NCBI GenBank assembly: GCA_954871525.1
Contig: OX940861.1
Coordinates: 36,841,201-36,905,200 of the forward strand
DNA length: 64,000 bases
Reading direction: 5' to 3'
DNA from: Parietaria judaica
Lineage: Eukaryota; Streptophyta; Magnoliopsida; Rosales; Urticaceae
Under the pieces are notes generated by a model that saw only the letters and a list, made by a program, of their open reading frames with translations, was not told where the DNA came from and did no database searches. This document shows, one piece after another, positions 31,254-41,148 of this stretch. Position numbers and translations under genes: made by a program. Numbering within the stretch: the first letter of the stretch is position 1; each line of letters opens with the position of its first letter.

Positions 31254-32090
31254 GGTTTAACCCACCTCAAGACTCAGTCTTGGGCCCGAAACACGCAAGC
31301 CCACACCAGCCAAACAGGCCCACACGACAGAACTCGCACAAACGACACAAATGTGTCACACGACAGGAGTACGAGGTAAGTAAACGACATGTAACACAAT
31401 CGGGAAACGACGAAAGAACCAAACACTCTCTTTATTCGAATTAGGGTTTCGGAACAGGTTTACATTCGCACATCACTTTCACTCTCTACCTCGCTCGTCT
31501 CTGTTCTCTCTCTCTCACTATTCCAGCTAGGGTTTGTAGCCTCCGGCGATTCCCCGACGGTGCTCCGGTGGCCGCGCGCACTCGCTTTTCCGTTAACCAC
31601 CTCTCGCGTGAACGAGCTGCCTTATGGATGGAGAGGATGAAGCCTGGACCCTCGGGAGCGAAGATCGTGGTAGAGCCTCCGCCTCCGAACCCGGTGAGCA
31701 TGCAACGGGTCTACGACGAGCTCTCTCGCCTCAGTGAGCTCGGAGGAAGCTGGCGACTAGAGTCTTTCACTTGGCCGCGTGAGAGTCCTCCTCCAACACC
31801 ACCACCTGAGGTACGATCTCTGGTTCTCTTTTTCTTCCTTTCTTTCTTCTTCTTTCTGAGTTTTCTAGGTTTCTCTCTGAGAAACCTTTAAAGATCTAGG
31901 GTTAGCTATTTAGGGCTTCGCGAACCCATGCAAAATTTCTTTGGATTGTGTTTGTAGTAACTGTCTCTAGGGTTTTGACTGCAGGTGACCCCAATTTAGT
32001 AATTCCCTTAGACAATCACCTTGATCTGTTAGCTTAGGAGCTAGGCTAGTGATTGTAGGCTCGGCTAGTGATTCCTTTACCCAATTACCT
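31248..32090 (-). repeat. Element G left (3') LTR with captured gene piece
   Basis: Homologous to 41149-42085 over its length, then broken by the element E LTR tail at 32109. The terminal TG has become TA at the edge of the microsatellite. The plus strand holds the gene-like exon 31568-31810 and intron 31811-31984. Confidence 0.7.
31568..31984 (+). pseudogene. Host-gene-like exon and intron inside element G left LTR
   Basis: The plus strand shows a pyrimidine-rich leader (ctctctctctcactattcc), then an exon reading MAARTRFSVNHLSRERAALW, VVEPPPPNPVSMQRVYDEL and SRLSELGGSWRLESFTWPRE, SPPPTPPPE, a GT donor at 31811 and a CAG acceptor ending at 31984. After the acceptor the frame stops within five codons (VTPI*). 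It looks like the 5' end of a nuclear gene taken into a retrotransposon LTR, running opposite to the element. The family is not recognised. An extra C at the front shifts the upstream frame relative to the copy at 41433. Confidence 0.5.
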
Positions 32091-32108
32091 TCGAACTATC
32101 TTTCTCCC

Positions 32109-32511
32109 TCGGAGTCTTGCCGGCGAAGCCCACGCTTCGGTACGAGGAATCCAGAAAAATATCCCGGAAGATCACGAGTGTTTCCAATAGCACCGGCGGA
32201 GCCCTGCCAAGTTCAGAACGCGCAGCCGGAAGCCATCAACTGAGGTTCGGCCTTATGCATTGGGTTAATAAATGCGGCCCTTTACTGCTTTCTATTTATT
32301 TCCTATAGACTAGATTATTAATAATGATTTATGAATATTAAATTACCTAATATTTATCATATCTTGTCCTATGGTTATTATCCGATGTTCGAACCATTGT
32401 ATGGTTAACAAGTTTATTCGCTTTAAAATAAATTTTTTTATGAGTTACCCGGACGGTTCGATGGCAAATTTCGCGATAATATTCACTGGATCCAATATGT
32501 GATTACCAACA
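32109..32511 (+). repeat. Element E LTR 3' tail, truncated
   Basis: Matches 39970-40370 (ggcgaagcccacgcttcgg, gaacgcgcagccggaag, ggccttatgcattgggttaa) and ends gattaccaaca like that LTR. The first 2.3 kb of the LTR is absent. It separates the element G left LTR from its RT remnant, so a recombination or deletion joined them. Confidence 0.8.
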
Positions 32512-32981
32512 CTGAGCTCCCACTCTTGATTTTGTAGATCCATTTGCAGCCTACCACCTTGTAGTTTTTTAGGCCTTAGTTCCAAAACCTAAGTGTCATT
32601 CTTTTTTAGAGAGTCCATCTTTTCCTGTTTTGCATCTTTCCATTTTCCTAAAGCTTTTGACTGAATTGCCTCTTTGTATGACTGAGGCTCTTCATGATTA
32701 GCTTCAGCTGCAGACATGAGAGCATAAGCTACCATTCCTGCATTAGAAAATCTGCTGAGTGGTCTGATTTGCCTTCTTGGTCTATCCATTGTTAGCTGAT
32801 ACTGCTGCAAATCTTCTTCCTCTTCACTACTTGAGTGGTCTGCTACCTCTACAGTTTGTTCTCCAACTCTTTCCTCGGTATCTGGCTCAATTCTGATTGT
32901 AGCTTGACTGCCCATTCTATTGTCTGTCTGATCAGCTCCACATTCTTCCATACTCTGTCCATCTGTGCCTCCAAGCTCCAC
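32512..32981 (-). pseudogene. Element G: start of reverse transcriptase
   Basis: The minus strand reads EPQSYKEAIQSKALGKWKDA then KQEKMDSLKKNDT and a stop (the usual NDTW Trp codon changed to TAG), and in a shifted frame KVVGCKWIYKIKSG. This is the N-terminal start of Copia RT. The YVDD catalytic region and RNase H are missing because the element E LTR tail begins at 32511. Confidence 0.8.
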
Positions 32982-33038
32982 CTGCAGATTGAAACTATCC
33001 TCTTGAATAAGAGAATTATTTTAATCTGTACGTGTTTC

Positions 33039-34007
33039 TTATGAAGCAAGGAAGCTTTCGTCTTGAAAAGTGACATCTCTGCTAATGATACACTTTCCAG
33101 CCTTGAGGTTCCAACTTTTGTAGCCATTGACCCCATCAGGGTAGCCTAGAAACATCCATTTCTTTGCTCTGGGTACTAGCTTACCTTCATTAACATGAAA
33201 GTAAGTTATGCACCCAAAGACTCTCAAGTGCGAGTAGTCTTGCTCTCTCCCTGTCCATAGTTCTTGTGGGGTTTTGAAATTGATTGCTGAGGAAGGCAAT
33301 CTATTGATCAAATAAGAGGCAGTGTGAACTGCCTCACCCCAAAACTTAATGGACAACTTGGCTTTAGAGAGCATACATCTCACTCTCTCCAAAATGATCC
33401 TATTCATCCTTTCAGCCAACCCATTCTGTTGTGGTGTAAGCCTCACAGTCTTTGGTCTTCTTATTCCTTGCTCCATGCAATACTGACTGAACTCTTCTGA
33501 CAAATACTCTAATCCATTGTCAGTCCTCAAGTTCTTCAGCTTTGTGTTGCACTGATTCTCCACAAGAGCCTTCCACGTCTTGAAGGTCTCAAAAGCTTGA
33601 TCTTTAGACTTGATTAGATAGACCCAGACCTTTCTAGAGTAATCATCAATGAAGGAAAAGAAATATCGGTTTCCTCCATGTGAGTTTACTCTAGAAAGAC
33701 CCCATAGGTCCGAATGGACATAATCTAGAACTGCCCATGTAGTGTGCTTGCCCTTTCCAAAAGAAACCCTGTGTTGCTTGCCATACACGCAACGCTCGCA
33801 GAAATCCATTTGGCTCACTTTGTCCCTCCCAAATAGACCTCTGTTGTGTAATGTCTTCGAGCCTTTTTCACTGACATGTCCGAATCTCTGATGCCAGATA
33901 TTTGCCTTGTCATTTGAGCTTGAAGTAGGGCAGGCATAGTTCTTCTTAGCAATACTGCCCTCGAGAAAATAAATCCCATTGTATTTATAGGCCTTTAGAT
34001 ACACCAT
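33039..34007 (-). pseudogene. Element G integrase
   Basis: The gag-pre-integrase zinc motif IWHQRFGHVSEKGSKTLHNR and CERCVYGKQHRVSF is followed by the integrase core: HSDLWG (first Asp), RTDNGLEYLSEEFSQYC (second Asp) and TPQQNGLAERMNR (Glu), spaced as in Copia DDE integrases. The C-terminal GKCIISRDVTFQDESF is also standard. Frame is open for 322 codons; upstream and downstream frames are broken, so the polyprotein is not expressed whole. Confidence 0.88.
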
Positions 34008-34094
34008 GGCTCCCTTAGTTACCTTAAGGCTTCCCGGAATGGACTTCCATTGATATCCTGCCTGTTCTAATAATCCAAGGGAAATTAAATTTCT

Positions 34095-34424
34095 TTAAAG
34101 TCTGGGAACATACCTCACATCTTCAAGCTTCCTATAGGTCCCATCTTCAAGCTTTAGTATGAGTGAACCCTTCCCTTGCACTTGGCAGATCTCCTCGATG
34201 CCAGTTGCCACAGTTCCCCCATTTGGGGTGTCTTTGAAAGTGTCATACCATCCTTTGACATGGCACATGTGAAATGAGCCACCTATGTCAAGTATCCATG
34301 CATCCTTCATGTTATCAGGGACAGAGACGCGTAGGACCTCTGCACTTTCATAGCCATCTTGGCTATGAGAGACATTTACAGAGTCCTCCATGTTGCTTTG
34401 TCTCTTTTGAAAGCCCTTGAACAT
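34095..34424 (-). pseudogene. Element G protease
   Basis: The segment DAWILDIGGSFHMCHVKGWY corresponds to the Copia protease site W(I/L)LDSG(A/C)SxHM, but the catalytic D-S/T-G is D-I-G, which should remove activity. GKGSLILKLEDGTYRKLEDV and RYVPRL follow as in intact Copia proteins. Confidence 0.82.
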
Positions 34425-34454
34425 CTTCTTTTATGGGCAGTCTCTTTTGAAGTG

Positions 34455-35004
34455 TCATTCCTTGTGACAATTGAAGCACTTCAAGCCTGCCTTTTCCCGG
34501 TACTTTGACCTCGACTGTGGCTTTCTTCCATAGCTCTTCCTAGTAGCTTGCCTGCCTTTAGTCCTTAGGCCTTCTCCATGATCTGGTTTGATATTGGCTT
34601 TCTTCTTTTCAAGCTTTGAGTAGATTGCCTCTGTAACTTGATTCACAGTGAGAGTCTCCATTCCTAGAACTAGGATGCCGTAGAGAGTCTCATATTGACC
34701 CGAGAGAGACCCTAAAAGCAAGAGGGCCTTGTCTTCTTATTCAATCTTGACTTGACAGTTTTCTAAGTCCAAGATGATCCTCTTGAAATTATCACAGTGA
34801 TCTTCAAAAGTTTTCCCATGTGGCATCTTGAAGGAATACAACCTCTTCTTGAGAACCAGTCTGCTTAATAGGATTTTCTTTGAGTAAAACTCATCAAGCT
34901 TCTCCCAAATTCCACGAGTAGTCTTCTCGTGTGAGATTTCCCTTAGAACCCTGTCATCTAGGCTCAAGATTAGTGCACTATGTGCCCGAGAGAAGATGTC
35001 TTTC
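34455..35004 (-). pseudogene. Element G gag, downstream part
   Basis: It continues the gag broken by element F. It reads DRVLREISHEKTTRGIWEKL and HCDNFKRIILDLENCQVKIE, then a stop at 34737-34739, then LLGSLSGQYETLYGILVLGM and a zinc knuckle beginning CFNCHKE with a stop. This is the Copia gag (UBN2) domain. Confidence 0.82.
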
Positions 35005-35134
35005 TGTAGAATAATGTATAGTTGTTCTAGTTTCATCCTTGTGGTACTTTTGCCACAATTTACTTTCTTGTAATTAGGGTTGTAAATACCCAATTCAATC
35101 AATGAGAAAATTAACTTTCCCAAATTATTTCACA
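35005..35134 (+). repeat. Element F 5' LTR
   Basis: 130 bp, differing from the 3' LTR at only a few positions, for example aataatgtatag versus aataatatatag. Confidence 0.9.
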
Positions 35135-35148
35135 TGGTATCATAGCCC
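35135..35148 (+). other. Element F primer-binding site
   Basis: TGGTATCATAGCCC differs by one base from the TGGTATCAGAGCCC complement of initiator Met tRNA. Confidence 0.8.
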
Positions 35149-36066
35149 TAGCTCTAGGAAAGTTCAAAAATCTTTGCCGGAATCTTCCGCTGCCGCCGCT
35201 CTTTCTGTCGGACGTCCATCTCCGGCGACTTCCTCCGGCGAGCTTTCTCTTTCAGCGCAAAACCCAGATCCGTGCTCCATCTTTCTCAAATCTCGTGCTT
35301 TCAGACCTGCACGATTTCTTTTTCTTCGAGCTTTGGGTTTGTTTCTCCTTCAAGCTCCAGCACGCACCTTCTCTCCGGCATTCCTCTGGCGATCTTCCAT
35401 CGCGTCGAGCGTCGAGCATCTCCAGATCTACGCCATGTCTCGGCCGCGTCAACACTGGTGTTCCTCCAGATTCAGGCGAACCTCCTGCAAGCATCTCCTG
35501 CCATTTGCCTAGTAAAGCCACAAGCTTCTCCGGCGAGGTTGCTCGAACTCCGACTAACAGAGAGGCCCAGCTTCCTCTCTCTCAGATCTGCAATCATCTT
35601 CTCCGACCCAGCCACGACGACGCTGCATCTCCTTCTCCGGTGAGAGCTGCTTCCTCCGGTGAGCTCGTGGTCTCTCTCCAAGCTAGCATCCTCTCTCTGC
35701 CAGATCCGAGCTTCGTCTTCTCCGGTGACTTCTCTCCGGCGACTGAGGTTTGTTTCTCCGGCGAACCTGCAACGTTCTGACCTTACCTCTCAGAGCTGTC
35801 CCAATCGATAGCCTTCTCTGTTCAGTGCAGAGTATGGGTCCTGCAGCAAAACTTGTGGGTCTCTCTCGTGGGTGTCTCTCTTATGGGTCCCAGACGAGTA
35901 AAGGAAAATAGGGCCATTCTGCTTGTCCCAACACTCTTGAGGGTGTCCTAACACTCAGAAAATAACCTTTATTTTTCTAAGTGTCCCTGCGCAAAACTTC
36001 GTGTCCCCACCAACAGAAAGGTGATTTCTTCACTGTTTGGTCCTGCGATAAGTATCCGATAATAGT
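35149..36066 (+). other. Element F leader, pyrimidine-rich
   Basis: About 0.9 kb of CT-rich sequence with repeated tctccggcgag motifs. Long overlapping open frames exist in several phases because stop codons are rare in such sequence; none has domain character. It is untranslated leader or degraded sequence before gag. Confidence 0.5.
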
Positions 36067-37275
36067 ATGTCTTCCTCCGCGGAAAAAGTTGTTTCCGTGC
36101 ACGATCAAAACTCGATGACCAATCACAAATTCAATGGCAAGAATTATCTTCAATGGTCTAAATCCATATTCATGATTGTGAGCGGAAGAGAAAAAGGCGG
36201 ACATCTCACCGGTGAGCCACCCATGCCAGATTCCAAGGATTCAAAATATGCCTCATGGAAGAACTCCGACTACCTTGTCATGTCATGGCTCACTAACTCG
36301 ATGACAGATAAGTTCAATTCAAAGTTTCTCTATTATGATATTGCTAAGGAAATTTGGGACTCGGCACGTAAACTTTATTCAAATAACAAGAATACTTCGG
36401 TGGTCATCGACCTCGAGTCTCGCCTGTATAATCTCTGTCAAGGTGACATGGACATCAATGATTATTTCGATGCTCTGTCCAACTATTGGTTTCAACTAGA
36501 TACTTATCAGGTCAACCCTTGGGAGACCCCTAGAGATGCGGCTATCTTCTGGGAATTCATTCAAGAGGGAAGAACTGTACGTTTTCTCTTAGGTCTAAAC
36601 AAGGAATTCGACACAGTCCGTGGACAAATTATGGCGATTGATCATCTTCCTGATCCTCAAGAGGCTTTCTCCCTCGTTCGATTAGAATAAAGTCGCCAGA
36701 TCATCATGTCCGTGGACAAGACTGAAGGATCCGTAATGTTCACTCCGCATCAACAGGAGCCTCCTATGTTCTCTAAGGCTCAGTCTTCTGGTCTTCATTG
36801 AGGACGTCCTTGGTGTGAACACTGCCATAAACCCGGTCACCTGAAATCAACCTGTTGGAAGTTACATGGGAAACCAACTGGTTCAGGACCAACTAAGTCA
36901 AAGTTCAGCAAGAAGGCTCATAGCAATGCCACTGACTCTGACCTTCCTGTGGTCACAAGCACTTCGCCAGACCCTAATCTCAGAGAGGACATGAACCGTA
37001 TCATGGAACAAATGGAGTATTTACATATGAGGATCAGCAAGCAACACACCACCAACTCACTGAGTAGCCTCCATGCTCACACAGGTTTGACCTCTGTCAG
37101 CCTTACCTTAACTCACCCGAGCAAAACCTGGATCGTTGATTCAGGTGCATCAGACCACATGACGGGTAAAAAGAGTTATTTCATCACCCTTGGACCTTGC
37201 CCGCGGGGTTCAACCGTTCGGACTGCTGATGGAACTCTCATTCCAGTTGCCGGAATCGGTTCTATCCGACTATCC
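36067..37275 (+). pseudogene. Element F gag and protease
   Basis: One frame. Gag UBN2 domain: NHKFNGKNYLQWSKSIFMIV, LYYDIAKEIWDSARKLYSNN, FLLGLNKEFDTVRGQIM. A TAA stop at 36688 and a TGA near 36799 interrupt it. Zinc knuckle CEHCHKPGHLKSTC, then the protease site WIVDSGASDHMTG with intact D-S-G. The reading stops being Copia protease around 37275, where element E sequence begins. Confidence 0.85.
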
Positions 37276-37627
37276 GAAATCTTGTATCGCAGATTCCACA
37301 ATGGAAGCTGAATACGTGGCAGCTTGTGAGGCAGCCAAAGAATCAGTTTGGCTCAAGAATTTCTACATAGAGCTGGGAGTTTTTCCAGATGTAGATGGGC
37401 CCCAAACACTATACCGTGACAACAGTGGTGCGGTGGCAAATTCTAAAGAGCCCAGAGACCATAACAAGGCGAAACATATAGAACTCAAATACCATCTCAT
37501 AAGAGAAATAGTGCGTCGTGGCGACGTGAGGATTGTGAAAATAGCTTCGGAAGACAATCTGGCAGATCCATTCACCAAGACGTTGCCAGAGGTCAAACCT
37601 TCAGGAGGCATCTGGAGAGTATGGGTC
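37276..37627 (+). pseudogene. Element E RNase H C-terminal part
   Basis: It reads SCIADSTMEAEYVAACEAAK, ESVWLKNFYIELGVF, LYRDNSGAVANSKEPRDHNK, AKHIELKYHLIREIVRRGDV and ASEDNLADPFTKTLPE. This is Copia RNase H of a type distinct from that at 40371. It is joined to the protease of element F, so integrase and RT of both elements are missing. The element E LTR follows 40 bp after the stop. Confidence 0.85.
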
Positions 37628-37668
37628 TGAAAGACATGGGTCATCTTCTTTAAGTACAAGTGGAAGAT

Positions 37669-40370
37669 TGTTGGACATATGTCCTTAAATAAGATATTTT
37701 ATCCATTTGTAAAAGATTATGACAAGTCGTTGAATAAAGATGATACTTATTATGATAATCTTATTATAGTTTCTGGTAGAGTAAAATAGAATGTTTGATC
37801 CTTAGTTCATAAAGGATGCAATTATGAATTATTATCACAACAGAGTCAATGTGAAGAAGAATTAATAATCATAATAAATGAACTTAAAATGTCCGTGACC
37901 TGATTAACTGGGTGGGAGCCCATTAATCGTACAAGGTCATTAATGTGACTAAGTGACAATCCTATTCTGGATTTTGTGTGTGTCACACTCACTAGAAGTG
38001 CATTAAGTATGAAGTGTCTTCATACTGGACTGGACCTGACTTAAACTCCGGAAGTTATCATATAAGACCGTCACTGATAACTTGGAGTTGAGTCACTAGT
38101 AGATGATCAAATGGATATTCGATCTAAGTCCTGAGTGATCTTGAGTCCAAGCTGCTGGCTTGATTGTTCTTTGATTTAACCGTTAAAGAACACGAAATAT
38201 TACCGCTGTTCCCAACACTATTATTTTGGGAACATGATAGTCAGCAGTAAGGGTAGCTTGGTCATAGACATGGGCATCACACAGCTCTCTTCAGAGTGAT
38301 GATGATTCCCTTGATTGTCGGTGGTGAGAAGTGAGAGGTACCCGTGCGCAACTTATGAATCGAAACCATAAGTGGGTTACTCATAATATTACTGACTGAG
38401 TCAAGGATGAAAATGCAATGAGGGGCATAACGGTAGAAACCGCCTGCTCGTGTGTGGATCATCAAGTGAAAGATCAATAACCCGAATTTGATTGTATCAA
38501 TGGACACCCTGCTGTTATAAAGGGAATAATATATACCATATCATTAAAGAGTGCAGCCTCGAGTCTATAGTGGAATCACTTCGAGGTTTGACGAACAACT
38601 AGCAGTTCGTTGGAGCTTAAGTAATACGGGTCCATAGTCCCCAGGATAGCTCCGTAACGGATGATACGTACGTGATTAAAATACATTCTGGATAATGTTT
38701 AATCATTTGGCTTGACTTATAAAACTGAAAGGTCTGTGTCAGACGTCAGATAGTTTTATCGTTAGCGTGGCAAAAGTACCATATTTTGGTACACGAAATT
38801 AACTGATAAAAGAAAGTTAGAATTTAGATTTTCTTTCAGCACCATGTTGTTGGAAATTAAATTCTAAGCAACTTTTCTTTTTTAACCGAGTCATTTCGAC
38901 TTACGGTTAGTGATTTATGGATTTTCTAAGTTTATGATCGGTTCGATAAACTTTGAAATTAAATCACATGTCACGAATTTAAATGATGGTGTGGCACCAT
39001 GACATTTTAATGTGTGATATTGAGATCAGGAAATATTAATATAATTTAATTATTTGGACTTAATTATTAATATCTTATTAATAATTAATAGATTTATATT
39101 AATAAATAAAAATATATATTTATATATATTCATATGTGTAAATTCGAATGGTATGATTTGGTCTTTCCAAATTTGCGGCATAAGTACCAAATGTTTTGGT
39201 ATTTTAGCAAATCCCTAAAATCAATATCATCCATTGGATCGGTTATGATTTAATATCAACCGTTGGATTAGGATATTGATAAATTCGAAATTAATAACTT
39301 GGTGACCAAGTTTCATTTTTCGAATTTTGGTTAATTAATTATATCTGTTAGATCGGTCTAAGATTTAATCTTTACCGTCGGATTAAAAATTAATTAATTA
39401 TATATATTTATATATATATATATATTCGAATTATAGTTTATGGATAAATTCGAAATTGTTTTTTAATAAATCTTTTTATATTTGATTTTATCCTAAACTA
39501 ATTTGATCCATTAGATCGGTTTAAAGATTTATCTCAACCGTTGGATCTAGATAATGATTATTCGAATTTTATTATAAATATATAGGATAATTCGAATTTT
39601 ATAAAGATAAGAATATAAGATTGATTTTTTGATTTATCCAAATCTTTCTTATTTAATTAAATCCCTAATTAATTATATCCATTGGATTTAGATGAGATTA
39701 AATCTGGACCATTGGATTAAGATAATTAATTATATTTAATTAATGAAATTCGAAAATTAGGGAGGGAAAATCTCCAATTCGGTTACGGTTTGAGCCTATA
39801 AATAGGAGGCTCATTCTACACATTTTTCACACCTTTCCCCAGAGAAAAATACGAACTCTCTCTCTCCCTCAGGGTTTGCGAATTTTCTCTCTGATCTCTC
39901 TTTTCTGGTTCGGCTTAGGAGACTATTTCTCCGGAAGCTTAAAAAGAACCATCAGTTAAAATTTTGCGACGGAGTCCTGCCGGCGAAGCCCACGCTTCGG
40001 TACAAGGATTCCAGGAGAATATCCCGGAAGATCACGGGAGTTTCCCTCAGCACTGGCGGAGCCCTGCCCGATTCAGAACGCGCAGCCGGAAGTCGTCAAT
40101 AGAGGTACGGCCTTATGCATTGGGTTAATAAATGCAACCATTTACTGCTTTCTATTTATTTCCTATTATGACTAGATTATTAATAATGATATATGAATAT
40201 TAAATTACATAATATTTATCAGATCTTGTGAAATGGTTATTATCCGATATCCGGACCGTTGGACGGATAACAAGTTATTCCGCTTTAAATTAATTTTTAA
40301 ATGTTACCCGTACGGTTCGGAGGTTCAATTCGTGATAATTTTCAAGGAATCCGAGACGTGATTCCCAACA
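37669..40370 (+). repeat. Element E LTR (2.7 kb)
   Basis: Starts TGTTGGACATATGTCC after the purine run acaagtggaagat and ends gtgattcccaaca. A second copy is on the minus strand from 61374 to the window end, and a truncated tail is at 32109-32511. It is AT-rich in the middle, with a 3' part holding a pyrimidine-rich stretch (ctctctctccctcaggg, near 39860) and ataaataggaggc (39799). No 5' LTR partner remains in element F. Confidence 0.88.
38277..38507 (-). other. Conserved antisense 76-codon ORF in element E LTR
   Basis: This frame is open in both LTR copies (38277-38507 here, 63284-63514 there) and differs at three residues. It includes CIFILDSVSNIM and GTSHFSPPTIKGIIITL. No known domain. 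It may be chance, kept by the youth of the copies. Confidence 0.25.
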
Positions 40371-40702
40371 GCTATTGCATTAGGCATATATGAGGGAATG
40401 TGGATCCAGAGGCTCTTGAAGGAGCTAAGGATGGATCAATCAAGGGCTATCAAGATGTTCAGTGATAGTCAATCCGCAATCAGAATCGCCAAGAATCCAA
40501 TTCACCACGACCGAACAAAGCACATTGAAATTGATACACTTTATTTCGAAGAAGTTCAATGGAGGCATCGTCGACTTGGGCTACATTCAGTCCAAACTCC
40601 AGATTGCGGATATCCTCACCAAGGCTCTACCTCGGTGTTCTTTTGATGATCTGAGTTCCAAGCTTGGGTTGTATAATATATACTACACATCTTAAGGGGG
40701 AG
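40371..40702 (+). pseudogene. Element F RNase H C-terminal part
   Basis: It reads GMWIQRLLKELRMDQSRAIK, MFSDSQSAIRIAKNPIHHDR, TKHIEIDTLYFEE, then a frameshift near 40550 to KFNGGIVDLGYIQSKLQIAD, ILTKALPRCSFDDLSSKLGL. Standard Copia RNase H end followed by polypurine tract and 3' LTR. It directly abuts the end of the element E LTR at 40370. Confidence 0.85.
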
Positions 40703-40832
40703 TGTAGAATAATATATAGTTGTTCTAGTTTCATCCTTGTGGTACTTTTGCCACAATTTACTTTCTTGTAATTAGGGTTGTAAATACCCAATTCAATCAA
40801 TGAGAAAATTAAATTTCCCAAATTATTTCACA
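40703..40832 (+). repeat. Element F 3' LTR
   Basis: 130 bp, preceded by AAGGGGGAG and followed by TSD CTTTC. Confidence 0.9.
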
Positions 40833-41115
40833 CTTTCTTCTTTTCTGCAGAGGAGAAGGTTGGCAAATCCTTATCTTCATACAAAGCCACTTCCACATCT
40901 TGTTGAACCAGCATTGCCCGCATCTTCATTTTCCATAAACCAAATTCATTCTTCCCTTTGAACTTCTCCATGTCAAACTTTGCCCCTGTCATTCCTTGAG
41001 TTTCAATTTCACTGATCGCCGAGTCTTCTAGATGCTTCACCGGAATTCTGAATCGTTGCCTGGAATCTTGGCTCTCCTCAACGGAATCTTCAACTGCTTT
41101 ACCGGGTTCTTGCAC
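40833..41115 (-). pseudogene. Element G gag N-terminal part
   Basis: The minus strand reads MTGAKFDMEKFKGKNEFGLW and KMKMRAMLVQQDVEVALYED, the start of Copia gag. The methionine at 40992 is the likely original start. It is cut by element F at 40833 and resumes at 35004. Confidence 0.82.
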
Positions 41116-41148
41116 CTCTTCCTCGGTCTCCAGGGCTCGGTTACCACT

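Larger units (their letters stand above)
35005..40832 (+). mobile_element. Element F: short-LTR Copia retrotransposon
   Basis: Two 130-bp LTRs (35005-35134 and 40703-40832), TGTAGAATAAT...TTTCACA, nearly identical. A perfect 5-bp TSD, CTTTC, is at 35000-35004 and 40833-40837. The primer-binding site TGGTATCATAGCCC follows the 5' LTR, and the purine run AAGGGGGAG precedes the 3' LTR. It carries gag-protease at the left and its own RNase H end at the right. The middle is replaced by the RNase H end and 2.7-kb LTR of element E. It sits inside the gag of element G. Confidence 0.9.

Noticed and set aside
35102..35780. Long overlapping plus-strand ORFs before element F gag
   Set aside because: CT-rich leader with few stops; three frames are open at once and none has a domain.
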